Positions 8,545-17,733 of a stretch of DNA of 64,000 nucleotides are shown here, one piece after another. Below the pieces are notes generated by a model. The model was not told the origin of the DNA and did not search any database. It saw only the letters and a list, made by a program, of their open reading frames with translations. Numbering within the stretch: the first letter of the stretch is position 1; every line of letters starts with the position of its first letter. The stretch covers positions 558,001 through 622,000 of the forward strand of contig NZ_VYRZ01000001.1 of assembly GCF_008710705.1 (NCBI RefSeq). The letters run 5' to 3'. The stretch comes from Microbacterium radiodurans (GTDB lineage: Bacteria; Actinomycetota; Actinomycetes; Actinomycetales; Microbacteriaceae). A program made the position numbers and the translations under genes.

Positions 8545-10743
8545 CTATGCGGCAGGTGTCTCTTCGGATTCGGCCGCGGTGATCTCGACCACCACGGACT
8601 GCTGCGGGTTCTGAACGGGCGGGCGAACGCCGACGACGCCGAGCTGGCGTCCGGTCAGGACGGTGTCGTGGTGCGCCCAGACGAGCGGCGACTGCGCCGG
8701 CTGCTCGACGATGCCGCCCGGGGTGACGAGGCGGACGCGGTACTCGCGGTCATCGTCCAGGCCCGGGAAGCGGACGCGGCCGGTGGGCGAGGAGATGAGC
8801 GTCTGCGTCTGCGAGATCGTGAAGAACGCGGCATCCCGATCCGCCGACACGACGCCGCGCACGTCGAGGCCCGGGTCGGCGACGTCGGTGTTCACGAGCG
8901 TGCCCGAGGCGACCAGCGGGCGGACCCGCTTCGAGAGCGCGACCCAGGCGCCGACGGCCGCGGCATCCTCGTCCGAGAGCGTCGTGACGTCCCACTCGAT
9001 CCCGAAGTGTCCGAACAGGGCCACGGCGCCGCTCATCGCGAGCGAGACGGTGCGGCCGGTCGAGTGCACGTGCGGAGTGGTGAGGTGCATGCCCATCATC
9101 TCGGGCGGCACCACCAGTGCGGTGTAGCGCTGGTTCTCGAGGCGCTCGACGGGGTCGAGGCAGTCGCTCGTCCAGATGCGATCGGTGCGGTCGAGGATGC
9201 CGAGGTCGACCCGGGCCCCGCCCGAAGCGCAGCTCTCGATCTCGAGACCGGGATGCGTCGCCTTCAGCTCGTCGATGAGGCGGTACACCGCGAGGGTGTG
9301 CGCGTGCACCTGACGCGCCCCGCCGGGACCCGACGAGGCGTCGAGGAGGTCGCGGTTGTGGTCCCACTTGATGTACGAGATCGGGTATTCGTCGACGATC
9401 GCGTGGATCCGCTCGGCGAGGTACGCGTACGCGCCGGGATGCGCGAGGTTCAGCACCTGCTGCTGGCGTGCCGACGGCGGCAGCTCGATGCGTCCGCGGA
9501 ACAGCCACTCGGGGTGCTCGCGCGCGAGGTCGCTCTCGGGATTGACCATCTCGGGCTCGAACCACAGTCCGAACTCGATGCCGAGCCCGGTGACGTGATC
9601 GGCGAGCGGGTGCAGGCCTTCGGGCCACACCGTGCCATCGACGTACCAGTCGCCGAGGCCCGCGGTGTCGTCGCGACGGCCGTGGAACCAGCCGTCGTCG
9701 AGGACGTATCGCTCGACACCCAGCCGCGCGGCGGCGTCGGCGAGCTGCATCAGCTTATCGAGCGAGTGGTCGAAGTAGACCGCTTCCCATGTGTTGAGGG
9801 TCACGGGGCGGGGGCGGGTGGGATGCTGCGGGCGTGCGCGCCACTCCTGGTGGAACCGCGCCGCGAGGGCATCGAGTCCGTCGCCCCAGGAGCCGAGAAG
9901 ATCGGGCGAGGCGACCGACGCGCCTGGAGCCAGGATGATCTCGCCGGGCGCGTAGAGCTCGCCGCCGGAGAGGAAGACCTCGCCCGTGGTGCCGCGCTCG
10001 GCGAGCACGCGCTGATTGCCGCTCCAGGCGAGGTGGATGCCGTGGACGCGGCCGTGTTCGAAGCCGAAGCCCGGACGACCCGCCGCCAGCAGCAGAGTCG
10101 CATCGGCGCCCGGGCGACCGCGGCGGCTCTCGCGCAGGTGGGTGCCGAAGGTCAGGTCGTGGCGCTGCGACGACCGTTCGCGGAGGTGCCGACCCGTCGT
10201 GTCGAGAATCTCGGTCGCGTCCCAGGGGAGGGGCAGGAGCGCCTGCAGCGCCTGCACGGTGTACGGCGTCTCGCCGGTGTTGCGCAGGGTCGAGCGGCTC
10301 CGCACCAGGCCCGAGGTGCCGACGGAGAGCTCGATGAGCAGGGCGAGGCCGGATTCCTCGTCGACGAGCTCGAGCTCGAGGGCCGACGTGGTCGATCGTG
10401 CTTCGTCGAGCACGAGGAGGACGCTGACGCCCTCGCCGTCCCGGTGGCCTTCGACCGCCGGAGTACCGAGCCAGCCGGCGGCCTCGGTGGGGACGAGCGT
10501 CAGCTGCGCGGTCCGGTCGAGGCCGCCCGAGACGCGTTGCTGGCGCGCGGCGGCGGCGAGCGAGGACAGTGCGCGGTCGGAGGTCTCGCCGAGGTCCTCG
10601 CCCCAGTGCACGATCGCCGGGTTCGGCTGCGCGGCGAGGTCGACCACGACGCTCGTGCCGCCGTTGCGCAGGTGCACGACCGGCGTCGTGGCCGGCGAGA
10701 CGAGCGATGCGGAGTGAGGGACGTCGTTGTCGATGTCGAGCAT
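8545..10743 (-). CDS. Alpha-galactosidase, GH36
   Basis: Hydrolyses terminal alpha-galactosyl residues; 732 aa, the usual GH36 length. An N-terminal beta-sandwich is followed by the TIM barrel with the nucleophile Asp461 in YIKWDHNRD and the acid/base Asp527 in IWTSDCLDP; ESCASGGARVD is also diagnostic. No signal peptide, so it is intracellular and works on sugars brought in by the downstream importer. First gene of the operon; it has a promoter 6 nt before the ATG and no ribosome-binding site, so translation is probably leaderless. Divergent from the ROK regulator, its likely repressor. Confidence 0.95.
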   Translation of the reverse strand: MLDIDNDVPHSASLVSPATTPVVHLRNGGTSVVVDLAAQPNPAIVHWGEDLGETSDRALSSLAAAARQQRVSGGLDRTAQLTLVPTEAAGWLGTPAVEGHRDGEGVSVLLVLDEARSTTSALELELVDEESGLALLIELSVGTSGLVRSRSTLRNTGETPYTVQALQALLPLPWDATEILDTTGRHLRERSSQRHDLTFGTHLRESRRGRPGADATLLLAAGRPGFGFEHGRVHGIHLAWSGNQRVLAERGTTGEVFLSGGELYAPGEIILAPGASVASPDLLGSWGDGLDALAARFHQEWRARPQHPTRPRPVTLNTWEAVYFDHSLDKLMQLADAAARLGVERYVLDDGWFHGRRDDTAGLGDWYVDGTVWPEGLHPLADHVTGLGIEFGLWFEPEMVNPESDLAREHPEWLFRGRIELPPSARQQQVLNLAHPGAYAYLAERIHAIVDEYPISYIKWDHNRDLLDASSGPGGARQVHAHTLAVYRLIDELKATHPGLEIESCASGGARVDLGILDRTDRIWTSDCLDPVERLENQRYTALVVPPEMMGMHLTTPHVHSTGRTVSLAMSGAVALFGHFGIEWDVTTLSDEDAAAVGAWVALSKRVRPLVASGTLVNTDVADPGLDVRGVVSADRDAAFFTISQTQTLISSPTGRVRFPGLDDDREYRVRLVTPGGIVEQPAQSPLVWAHHDTVLTGRQLGVVGVRPPVQNPQQSVVVEITAAESEETPAA

Positions 10744-10778
10744 GGGTTAGTTCTATCACGGAAATAAAGGACGGACAA
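10744..10778 (-). promoter_or_regulatory. Leaderless promoter of the alpha-galactosidase operon
   Basis: Read on the minus strand: TTGTCC (10778-10773), a 17-nt spacer, TAGAAC (10755-10750), then TAACCC and the ATG. Transcription would begin at or next to the start codon. No purine-rich Shine-Dalgarno is present. The spacer is AT-rich relative to its surroundings. Confidence 0.65.
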
Positions 10779-10850
10779 TAGTCGGCTGGGGTCGGTCTGG
10801 CCCTCGATTCCGGCCGGAGTTCGTGCCAGGATGGAACAAACGTCAGGAGC

Positions 10851-11969
10851 ATGATGAGCGACAGCGAGGCCGCACTCGCCCGTGCCGTGCTGATCCACGG
10901 ACCGCTGTCGCGGCGCGACCTCACCGCTCGGCTCGGGCTGTCGGCGGCGAGCCTGACGCGACTCGCGAAGCCCCTCCTCGACAGCGGCCTGCTCATCGAA
11001 CTCGACGACGTCGCCGATGGGTCGATCGGCCGCCCCTCGCGGCCGCTCGACATCGCACCGGACGCAGGACGATTCGTCGGCATCAAGCTCACCGGCGACC
11101 AGCTCGTCGCGGTGGGCACCGACATCCGGGCCGAACCCGTCGCAGCCCTCGAGCGCACGCTGACCGACCGCTCGCCCGATGCCGTCTCGGCGGCGATCGT
11201 CGATGCGGTGGGCGCCCTCGATCTGCCCGGAATCGTGGGCGTCGGCATCAGCCTGGGCGGCAACGTCCGTGACGGGGTCGTCCGGTACGCCGACTTCCTC
11301 GGCTGGGGCGAGGTCGATCTCGCCGGGCGGCTCGAGCCGGCGCTGGGGGTGCCCGTCACGGTCGAGAACGACCTCGTGGCTCTGACCGAGGCCGAGCGGT
11401 GGTTCGGAGCGGGGCGGGGCCTGCCCGGCTTCACCACGATCACGATCGGCGCAGGAGTCGGCTACGGCCTCGTCGTCGCCGGCGAGGTCGTGCGGACGGC
11501 CGACGCCTCGGTCGGGACGGGCGGGCACATCCCTCTCGATCCCTACGGGCCGCTGTGCTCGGGCGGTCATCGCGGATGCGCCCAGGCGATGCTGTCGTCG
11601 GGGTCGATCACGGCTCAGGTCTCCGCCGCGCTCGGTCGCCCCGTCGGCTATGCCGAGACGCTCGCTCTCGCGGCCGACGGCGAGGCTGTCGCGCGCTCCG
11701 TCGTCGCCGGTGCCGGACGGGCTCTCGGGCGGTTCATCGCGCTCGCCGCCAACCTGTCTCTGCAGTCCACCGTCGTGCTGGCGGGCGAGGGCATCGGCCT
11801 CTTCGGCGTGGCGGAGGCGGAGGTGCGCGCCGAGATCTCGGCCGGTCGCGACCCCGAGGCGACCCCGGTCGACATCCACGTCGACGACAGCGGCTTCCGT
11901 GCGTGGGCGCGCGGCGCGGCGGCGGTCGCCGTTCAGGCCGCGATGGCCCGCATGCAGTCCGCCCGCTGA
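10851..11969 (+). CDS. ROK-family transcriptional regulator
   Basis: Sugar-responsive repressor of the NagC/XylR type, 372 aa. An N-terminal winged helix-turn-helix (SRRDLTARLGLSAASLTRL) is fused to a ROK kinase-like domain. The ROK core shows VENDLVALTEAE and a zinc-type cluster CSGGHRGC, but the usual GEIGH is GTGGH, consistent with a sensor rather than a glucokinase. Two adjacent ATGs (10851, 10854) follow CAGGAG; either could be used. It is divergent from the alpha-galactosidase operon and probably represses it (inference from position). Confidence 0.92.
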   Translation: MMSDSEAALARAVLIHGPLSRRDLTARLGLSAASLTRLAKPLLDSGLLIELDDVADGSIGRPSRPLDIAPDAGRFVGIKLTGDQLVAVGTDIRAEPVAALERTLTDRSPDAVSAAIVDAVGALDLPGIVGVGISLGGNVRDGVVRYADFLGWGEVDLAGRLEPALGVPVTVENDLVALTEAERWFGAGRGLPGFTTITIGAGVGYGLVVAGEVVRTADASVGTGGHIPLDPYGPLCSGGHRGCAQAMLSSGSITAQVSAALGRPVGYAETLALAADGEAVARSVVAGAGRALGRFIALAANLSLQSTVVLAGEGIGLFGVAEAEVRAEISAGRDPEATPVDIHVDDSGFRAWARGAAAVAVQAAMARMQSAR

Positions 11970-12124
11970 CGGCCGCCCGGCAGCGCGATGTAGCCCGGGC
12001 ACAAGCCCCCGCGCAGACGTCGCGCGCACTTGTTGTGCGGATCAGCCAACGCAGTTGGGTGAGCGTTGTGGGAGTCCTACCGTGGACGGGTAACTCCGAT
12101 CCTTCCGACGTCGAAAGGCACGTG

Positions 12125-14239
12125 ATGACCGACGCCGCTGTTCGCCCGCAGAAGCCCGCGACCGCACCCCGCACCCCCGCCGGGGGTGCTCCGACCGCTG
12201 CCCACACCGCCGACGAAGCGCACGAACCGCGCATCGACATCGGCGGGGTGACCGATCTGCTCCTGGGCACGTGGGCGAAGACCCGGCGCGAGGCGCGGGA
12301 GATGATCAAGGATCCGGTGTTCTGGCAGATTCCGGGCGAGCCGATGGCCGAGCATCGGGAGCGCATCCTGAAGCAGTTGCACCTGCTCGTCGAGCGCGGC
12401 GCCTCCGGGCGGGCCTACCCCGAGGAGTACGGCGGCGGCGGCGACAACGGAGCGAACTTGGCCGGCTTCGAGGAGCTGGTGCTCGCCGACCCGAGCCTGC
12501 AGATCAAGTCGGGCGTGCAGTGGGGACTGTTCGGCTCGGCGATCCATCAGCTCGGCACCAAGCCCCATCACGACGCGTGGCTGCGCGACGCGATGGAGAT
12601 GCGTCTGCCCGGAGCGTTCGCGATGACCGAGACCGGCCACGGCTCGGATGTCGCGGCGATCGGCACGACGGCGACCTACGACCCGGCGACGGAGGAGTTC
12701 GTCATCCACACGCCCTTCCGCGGCGCATGGAAGGACTATCTCGGCAACGCGGCGGTTCACGGCAAGGCGGCGACGCTCTTCGCGCAGCTCATCACGAACG
12801 GCGTGAACTACGGCGTCCACTGCTTCTTCGTCCCCCTCCGCGATGACGAGGGGAACTTCCTCCCCGGCATCGGCGGCGAGGATGACGGGGTCAAGGGCGG
12901 CCTCAACGGCATCGACAACGGTCGCCTGCACTTCGACCGGGTGCGCATCCCCCGCTTCAACCTGCTCAACAGGTATGGCGACGTCGCCCCCGACGGCTCG
13001 TACACGTCGGCGATCGAGAGTCCCGGTCGCCGGTTCTTCACGATGCTCGGAGCCCTCGTGCAGGGCCGCGTCTCGCTCGACGGATCCGCGACGACGGCGT
13101 CGGCGCTCGCGGAGTACATCGCCATCACCTACGCCAACCAGCGTCGGCAGTTCGACTCGGGCGCGGGAACCGACGAGGTGACCCTCCTCGACTACGGACG
13201 GCACCAGCGTCGTCTTCTGCCCCGTCTCGCGCAGACGTACGCGCAGTACTTCTCGCACGACGAGCTGCTCCAGGCGTTCGACGGCGTCTTCTCGGGCCGT
13301 ACCGACACCCCCGAGGGGCGCGAGAACCTCGAGACCCTCGCCGCGGCGCTCAAGCCGCTGTCGACGTGGAACGCGCTCGACACGATCCAGGAGTGCCGTG
13401 AGGCCTGCGGCGGCCAGGGGTTCCTCGCCGAGAACCGCATGGTCGACCTCCATCACGACCTCGACGTCTACGTCACGTTCGAGGGCGACAACAACGTGCT
13501 TCTCCAGCTCGTCGGCAAGCGGCTACTGAGCGACTACGCGAAGCGGTTCCAGGGGGCGGATGCCGCGGCGCTCGCCAAGTTCGCCGCGGTATCCACCGCG
13601 GAGCGCGTCTTCCACGGCGCCGGGCTCCGCCAGCTCGGGCAGTCGGTCGCCGATTTCGGTCTCACCTCGCGCTCGGTGGAGCTCGGTCTGCGGGCTGACC
13701 AGCAGCACGAGCTCCTCGCCGGGCGCGTCGAGCAGATGGTGGCCGACGTCGCCGCCGCGCTGCGCCCGGCCGCGAAGCTCTCGCAGGACGAGGCCGCGGC
13801 GCTGTTCAACACGCATCAGTCCGAGCTCCTCGACGCGGCGCGCGCGCATGGCGAGCTGCTGCAGTGGGAGGCCTTCGCCGAGGGCATCAAGCGCGTCGAG
13901 GACGACGGCACGCGGCAGGTGCTCGTGTGGCTGCGCGACCTGTTCGGCCTGACGCTCATCGAGCGGCACCTCGCCTGGTACCTGCTGAACGGCCGCCTCT
14001 CCGCGCAGCGGGCGGGCTCGGTCACGCGATACGTCGATCGGCTCTGCGCTCGGCTCCGCCCGCACGCCCAGGATCTCGTCGACGCCTTCGGGTTCGCGCC
14101 CGAGCACGTGCGCGCGCCGATCGCCTCGGGTGCCGAACGCGCCCGTCAGGACGAGGCGCGCAGCTACTACGCCGATCTCACCGCCTCCGGCGAGGCGCCG
14201 GTGCCCGAGAAGAAGGCGGCGAAGGCCCGCGCGAACTAG
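12125..14239 (+). CDS. Acyl-CoA oxidase / acyl-CoA dehydrogenase family protein
   Basis: FAD-dependent oxidation of acyl-CoA to enoyl-CoA, 704 aa, the size of acyl-CoA oxidases rather than of short-chain dehydrogenases (~380 aa). The signature MTETGHGSD (residues ~170-178) and the C-terminal EACGGQGF with the expected catalytic region are present, as are the extra helical C-terminal domains. An Ala/Pro-rich tail of about 35 aa precedes the catalytic part. Start chosen from GAAAGG (12113-12118) 6 nt before the ATG; a GTG directly upstream is possible. It stands alone, with no other beta-oxidation genes next to it. Confidence 0.88.
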   Translation: MTDAAVRPQKPATAPRTPAGGAPTAAHTADEAHEPRIDIGGVTDLLLGTWAKTRREAREMIKDPVFWQIPGEPMAEHRERILKQLHLLVERGASGRAYPEEYGGGGDNGANLAGFEELVLADPSLQIKSGVQWGLFGSAIHQLGTKPHHDAWLRDAMEMRLPGAFAMTETGHGSDVAAIGTTATYDPATEEFVIHTPFRGAWKDYLGNAAVHGKAATLFAQLITNGVNYGVHCFFVPLRDDEGNFLPGIGGEDDGVKGGLNGIDNGRLHFDRVRIPRFNLLNRYGDVAPDGSYTSAIESPGRRFFTMLGALVQGRVSLDGSATTASALAEYIAITYANQRRQFDSGAGTDEVTLLDYGRHQRRLLPRLAQTYAQYFSHDELLQAFDGVFSGRTDTPEGRENLETLAAALKPLSTWNALDTIQECREACGGQGFLAENRMVDLHHDLDVYVTFEGDNNVLLQLVGKRLLSDYAKRFQGADAAALAKFAAVSTAERVFHGAGLRQLGQSVADFGLTSRSVELGLRADQQHELLAGRVEQMVADVAAALRPAAKLSQDEAAALFNTHQSELLDAARAHGELLQWEAFAEGIKRVEDDGTRQVLVWLRDLFGLTLIERHLAWYLLNGRLSAQRAGSVTRYVDRLCARLRPHAQDLVDAFGFAPEHVRAPIASGAERARQDEARSYYADLTASGEAPVPEKKAAKARAN

Positions 14240-14272
14240 CCGGGCGGCCAGGTCCGGCATCCCGGTCCCTTA

Positions 14273-14361
14273 CGGCCGGTTCTCAGGACGAAGCGGGGGT
14301 ACGGGCCGGTGGCGGCTGTGCCCGGTGCCGTTTCTCCTGAGAACGGACCGGCACGGCTGGC
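14273..14361. repeat. Intergenic palindromic repeat, copy 1 (TCTCAGGA family)
   Basis: 89 nt identical to the copy at 14426-14514. It contains the inverted arms GTTCTCAGGA (14279-14288) and TCCTGAGAAC (14335-14344) around a 46-nt centre that can itself pair (CGGGC/GCCCG). It lies between the convergent acyl-CoA oxidase and tag genes, where it could act as a terminator. The same octamer arms and spacing recur at 50.6-50.8 kb. Confidence 0.85.
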
Positions 14362-14425
14362 GGAGAGCCGCAGGCGCGGAGGGAGGGGTCGGACGTGCGG
14401 GCGCCTGCCTCCCGGGCGGCCCTTT

Positions 14426-14514
14426 CGGCCGGTTCTCAGGACGAAGCGGGGGTACGGGCCGGTGGCGGCTGTGCCCGGTGCCGTTTCTCCTGAGAACGGA
14501 CCGGCACGGCTGGC
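14426..14514. repeat. Intergenic palindromic repeat, copy 2 (TCTCAGGA family)
   Basis: Exact tandem copy of 14273-14361, offset by 153 nt; similarity continues imperfectly for about 25 nt on the right. Arms are at 14432-14441 and 14488-14497. The remaining sequence between acyl-CoA oxidase and tag (14240-14547) shows no gene. Confidence 0.85.
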
Positions 14515-14547
14515 GCAGAGCCGCGGGCGCGGGGAGGGGACGCGTGC

Positions 14548-15120
14548 TCAGCCGGCGCGATGGCAGCCGACGAGGTGGTCGTCGACCATGCCGCCGGACT
14601 GCATGAGCGCGTACATCGTCGTCGGGCCGACGAATCGGAAGCCTCGCGTGCGCAGCGCCGCGCTCATGGCGGTGGATTCGGGCGTGACGGCGGGGACGTC
14701 CGCGAAGCTTCGCGGCCGGGGGCGGCCCGGTGCCGGCGCGAATGACCACATCAGCTCGTCGAACGCACCGGGGGCCAGCTCGAGCAGGAGGCGCGCGTTG
14801 CCGATCGCGGCCTCGATCTTGGCGCGATTGCGGATGATGCCGGCATCCAGCATCAGTCGTTCGACGTCGTCGCCATCGAAGGCCGCCACGCGAGCGGGCT
14901 CGAATCCTGCGAACACCTCGCGGAAGCGGGGACGCTTGCGCAGGATGGTGATCCAGCTGAGGCCCGCCTGGAAGCCCTCGAGGCTGAGCTTCTCGAACAG
15001 CGCCCGGTCGCCGTGGAGCGCGCGACCCCACTCCTCGTCGTGGTAGCGGCGATACTCGGCGTCGTCGCCCACCCAGCCGCAGCGCGCGAGGCCGTCGGGT
15101 CCGAGGATGAGGTCCGGCAT
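14548..15120 (-). CDS. tag: DNA-3-methyladenine glycosylase I
   Basis: Removes 3-methyladenine from alkylated DNA in base excision repair; 190 aa, normal for the family. Diagnostic segments: the N-terminal CGW and YHDEEWG, EGFQAGLSW with the catalytic Glu, IIRNRAKI, and a C-terminal HLVGCHR that completes the zinc site (Cys and His residues at the two ends). The start is preceded on the minus strand by TAGCCT-N6-ATG, so the mRNA is probably leaderless. Divergent from the UvrA paralogue, another DNA-damage-related protein. Confidence 0.95.
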   Translation of the reverse strand: MPDLILGPDGLARCGWVGDDAEYRRYHDEEWGRALHGDRALFEKLSLEGFQAGLSWITILRKRPRFREVFAGFEPARVAAFDGDDVERLMLDAGIIRNRAKIEAAIGNARLLLELAPGAFDELMWSFAPAPGRPRPRSFADVPAVTPESTAMSAALRTRGFRFVGPTTMYALMQSGGMVDDHLVGCHRAG

Positions 15121-15132
15121 CCCGTCAGGCTA
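15121..15132 (-). promoter_or_regulatory. -10-like hexamer 6 nt before tag (probable leaderless start)
   Basis: On the minus strand TAGCCT (15132-15127) is followed by GACGGG and the ATG. No Shine-Dalgarno and no clear -35 are seen. Confidence 0.5.
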
Positions 15133-15214
15133 GCCGCCGGCCGGGGGACGAGGGGGACGCGCGGATGTCGGCATCGCACGCCATGATGAGAGACGACCGA
15201 CAGGAGGGCCCGTC

Positions 15215-17572
15215 ATGGCCGCGGCATCCGACGACCACATCGCCGACGCGCACGACACGATCCGGGTGCGGGGCGCCCGGGCGAACAACCTCACGGGGGT
15301 CGACGTCGACATCCCCAAACGCCGCCTCACGGTGTTCACCGGCGTGAGCGGGTCGGGAAAGTCCTCGCTCGTGTTCGGCACCATCGCCGCCGAGTCGCGC
15401 CGACTCATCAACGAGACGTATCCGACGTTCATCCAGCAGTTCATGGCGCAGATCGGGCGCCCCGATGTCGACGCGCTCGAGAACATCAGCCCGGCGATCA
15501 TCGTCGACCAGGAGCGGATGGGCGCGAACGCGCGCTCGACCGTCGGCACCGCCACCGACGTGCACGCGATGCTCCGCATCCTCTTCAGCCGCCTCGGCCA
15601 GCCCTTCGTCGGATCGCCGCAGGCCTTCTCGTTCAACGTCCCATCGGTGTCGGGCGCCGGCGCCGTCACGATCGCCGTGGGCAAGGACAAGGGCAAGAAG
15701 GAGCGCCGCTCGTTCGAGATCACCGGCGGCATGTGCCCGAACTGCGAAGGCCTCGGCGAAGTCAGCGACATCGACCTCGACGAGCTGTTCGATCGCTCGA
15801 AGTCCCTCGCCGGTGGCGCGATCAGCGTGCCGGGCTACAGCCCCGACGGGTGGATGGTTCGCGGGTACAGCGAGTCGGGACTCCTCGACGCCGAGAAGCC
15901 GATCGGCGAGTACTCCGAACGGGAGCTGCAGGACTTCCTCTACAAGGAGCCCACCAAGGTCAAGATCCAGGGCATCAACATGACCTACGAGGGACTCGTC
16001 CCCAAGGTCACGAAGTCGATGCTGCAGAAGGATCGCGACGCGCTCCAGCCCCACGTCCGGGCGTTCGTCGATCGCGCGGTGAAATTCATGCCGTGCCCGG
16101 AATGCGACGGCACGCGACTCAACGAGGGTGCGCGGTCATCGAAGATCCAGGGTGTGAGCATCGCGGATGCCGCAGCCATGCAGATCACCGATCTCGCCGC
16201 CTGGCTGGCCACCGTCGACAGCCCCGAGGTCGCGCCGCTCATCGACGCGCTCCGGAGCGCCGTGAGCTCCTTCGTCGACATCGGGCTCGGCTACCTCTCG
16301 CTCGACAGGTCGTCGGGCACGCTGTCGGGTGGGGAGGCGCAGCGCACGAAGATGATCCGCCACCTCGGGTCGAGCCTCACCGATGTGACCTATGTCTTCG
16401 ACGAGCCGACCGCCGGTCTGCACCCCCACGACATCCAGCGGATGAACCGGCTCCTCGAGGGGCTGCGCGACAAGGGGAACACCGTGCTGGTCGTCGAGCA
16501 CAAACCCGAGGTGATCGAGATCGCCGACCATGTCGTCGACCTGGGGCCCAGGGCCGGGCGGGGCGGCGGCCGGATCGGCTTCACCGGCGACGTCGCCGGT
16601 CTCCGGGCATCAGACACGCTCACCGGCCGTCACCTCGATCACCGCGCGCGGCTGAAGGATGCCGTCCGCGTCCGGACGGGAGCGCTCGCGATCCGCGGAG
16701 CCGACCAGCACAACCTGAAGAAGGTCGACGTGGATGTGCCGACCGGCATCCTCACCGTCGTCACCGGCGTCGCCGGGTCGGGGAAGTCGTCGCTCATCCA
16801 CGGGAACCTCCCCGGCAGGACCGGAGTGATCGTCGTCGACCAGTCGCCCATCACCGGCAACCGGCGCAGCAGCCCCGCGACCTACACCGGCATGCTCGAC
16901 GCCATCCGATCGGCCTTCGCGAAGGCGAACGGCGTGAAGCCGGCGCTCTTCAGCGCGAACTCGCAGGGCGCGTGCCCCGCGTGCAAAGGGCTCGGCGTCA
17001 TCGTGACGAAGCTCGGCATCACCGCTTCGGTCGAGACCCCGTGCGATCTGTGCGAAGGCACCGGATTCAGCGCCGAGGTGCTCGAGTACACCCTGAACGG
17101 CAAGAACATCGCCGAGGTGCTCGCCCTGAGCGCGGCCGAAGCGGCCGAGTTCTTCACATCCGGTCCGGCTCGCGCCACCCTCGGCCGGCTCATCGACGTC
17201 GGCCTCGGCTACCTCACACTGGGTCAGGCGCTCAACACTCTCTCGGGCGGCGAGCGGCAGCGCCTCAAGCTCGCGATCTCGATGGCGAACACGGGCGCGG
17301 TCTACGTCCTCGACGAGCCGACCACGGGCCTGCATCTCGCCGACGTCGACAACCTCCTCGCGCTGCTGGATCGCCTCGTGGATGCCGGCAACACCGTCAT
17401 CGTGATCGAGCACCACCAGGCCGTGATGGCCCACGCGGACTGGCTGATCGACATCGGCCCCGGTGCCGGCCACGACGGCGGTCGCGTGGTCTTCGAGGGC
17501 ACGCCGGCGCAGCTCGTCGCGGACGGCGACACCCTCACCGCACAGCACCTGCGCCGGTACGTCTCCTCCTGA
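15215..17572 (+). CDS. UvrA-like ABC ATPase (UvrA paralogue, short form)
   Basis: Tandem ABC ATPase of 785 aa, versus about 950 aa for canonical UvrA. Both halves have Walker A (GVSGSGKSS, GVAGSGKSS), signature LSGGEAQR / LSGGERQR, and Walker B (VFDEPTAGLHPHD, VLDEPTTGLHLAD). Zinc-finger CxxC pairs are present (CPNCEGLG, CPECDGTR, CPACKGLG, CDLCEGTG). The stretch between the first Walker A and the first zinc finger is too short to hold the UvrB-interaction domain, so this resembles UvrA2/DrrC-type proteins linked to antibiotic or DNA-damage tolerance rather than the nucleotide-excision enzyme. AGGAGG (15202-15207) sets the start. Confidence 0.9.
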   Translation: MAAASDDHIADAHDTIRVRGARANNLTGVDVDIPKRRLTVFTGVSGSGKSSLVFGTIAAESRRLINETYPTFIQQFMAQIGRPDVDALENISPAIIVDQERMGANARSTVGTATDVHAMLRILFSRLGQPFVGSPQAFSFNVPSVSGAGAVTIAVGKDKGKKERRSFEITGGMCPNCEGLGEVSDIDLDELFDRSKSLAGGAISVPGYSPDGWMVRGYSESGLLDAEKPIGEYSERELQDFLYKEPTKVKIQGINMTYEGLVPKVTKSMLQKDRDALQPHVRAFVDRAVKFMPCPECDGTRLNEGARSSKIQGVSIADAAAMQITDLAAWLATVDSPEVAPLIDALRSAVSSFVDIGLGYLSLDRSSGTLSGGEAQRTKMIRHLGSSLTDVTYVFDEPTAGLHPHDIQRMNRLLEGLRDKGNTVLVVEHKPEVIEIADHVVDLGPRAGRGGGRIGFTGDVAGLRASDTLTGRHLDHRARLKDAVRVRTGALAIRGADQHNLKKVDVDVPTGILTVVTGVAGSGKSSLIHGNLPGRTGVIVVDQSPITGNRRSSPATYTGMLDAIRSAFAKANGVKPALFSANSQGACPACKGLGVIVTKLGITASVETPCDLCEGTGFSAEVLEYTLNGKNIAEVLALSAAEAAEFFTSGPARATLGRLIDVGLGYLTLGQALNTLSGGERQRLKLAISMANTGAVYVLDEPTTGLHLADVDNLLALLDRLVDAGNTVIVIEHHQAVMAHADWLIDIGPGAGHDGGRVVFEGTPAQLVADGDTLTAQHLRRYVSS

Positions 17573-17593
17573 CTCACATCGGCGCGTCGATGC

Positions 17594-17651
17594 ACATGGG
17601 GAGAACTCCCCATGTCAAGCGTGACGGGCCGGTCGACGCCTGACGTAGGGT
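17594..17651 (+). promoter_or_regulatory. 22-bp palindrome and -10 element upstream of the giant-protein operon
   Basis: ACATGGGGAG-AA-CTCCCCATGT (17594-17615) is a perfect inverted repeat with 10-bp arms, 30 nt before a -10-like TAGGGT (17646-17651). The first gene starts 82 nt after that hexamer. The palindrome could be a regulator site for the eight-gene operon or a terminator for the UvrA paralogue; the 2-nt centre and lack of a T-run favour a protein-binding site. Confidence 0.45.
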
Positions 17652-17733
17652 TGACTCGCAGTTTGGTCCAGTGCGCGCCCGGTTTCTTCTCGGAGCTCGA
17701 CGCCGCGCACTCGCCCGGGGGGAGCCGAGCACG

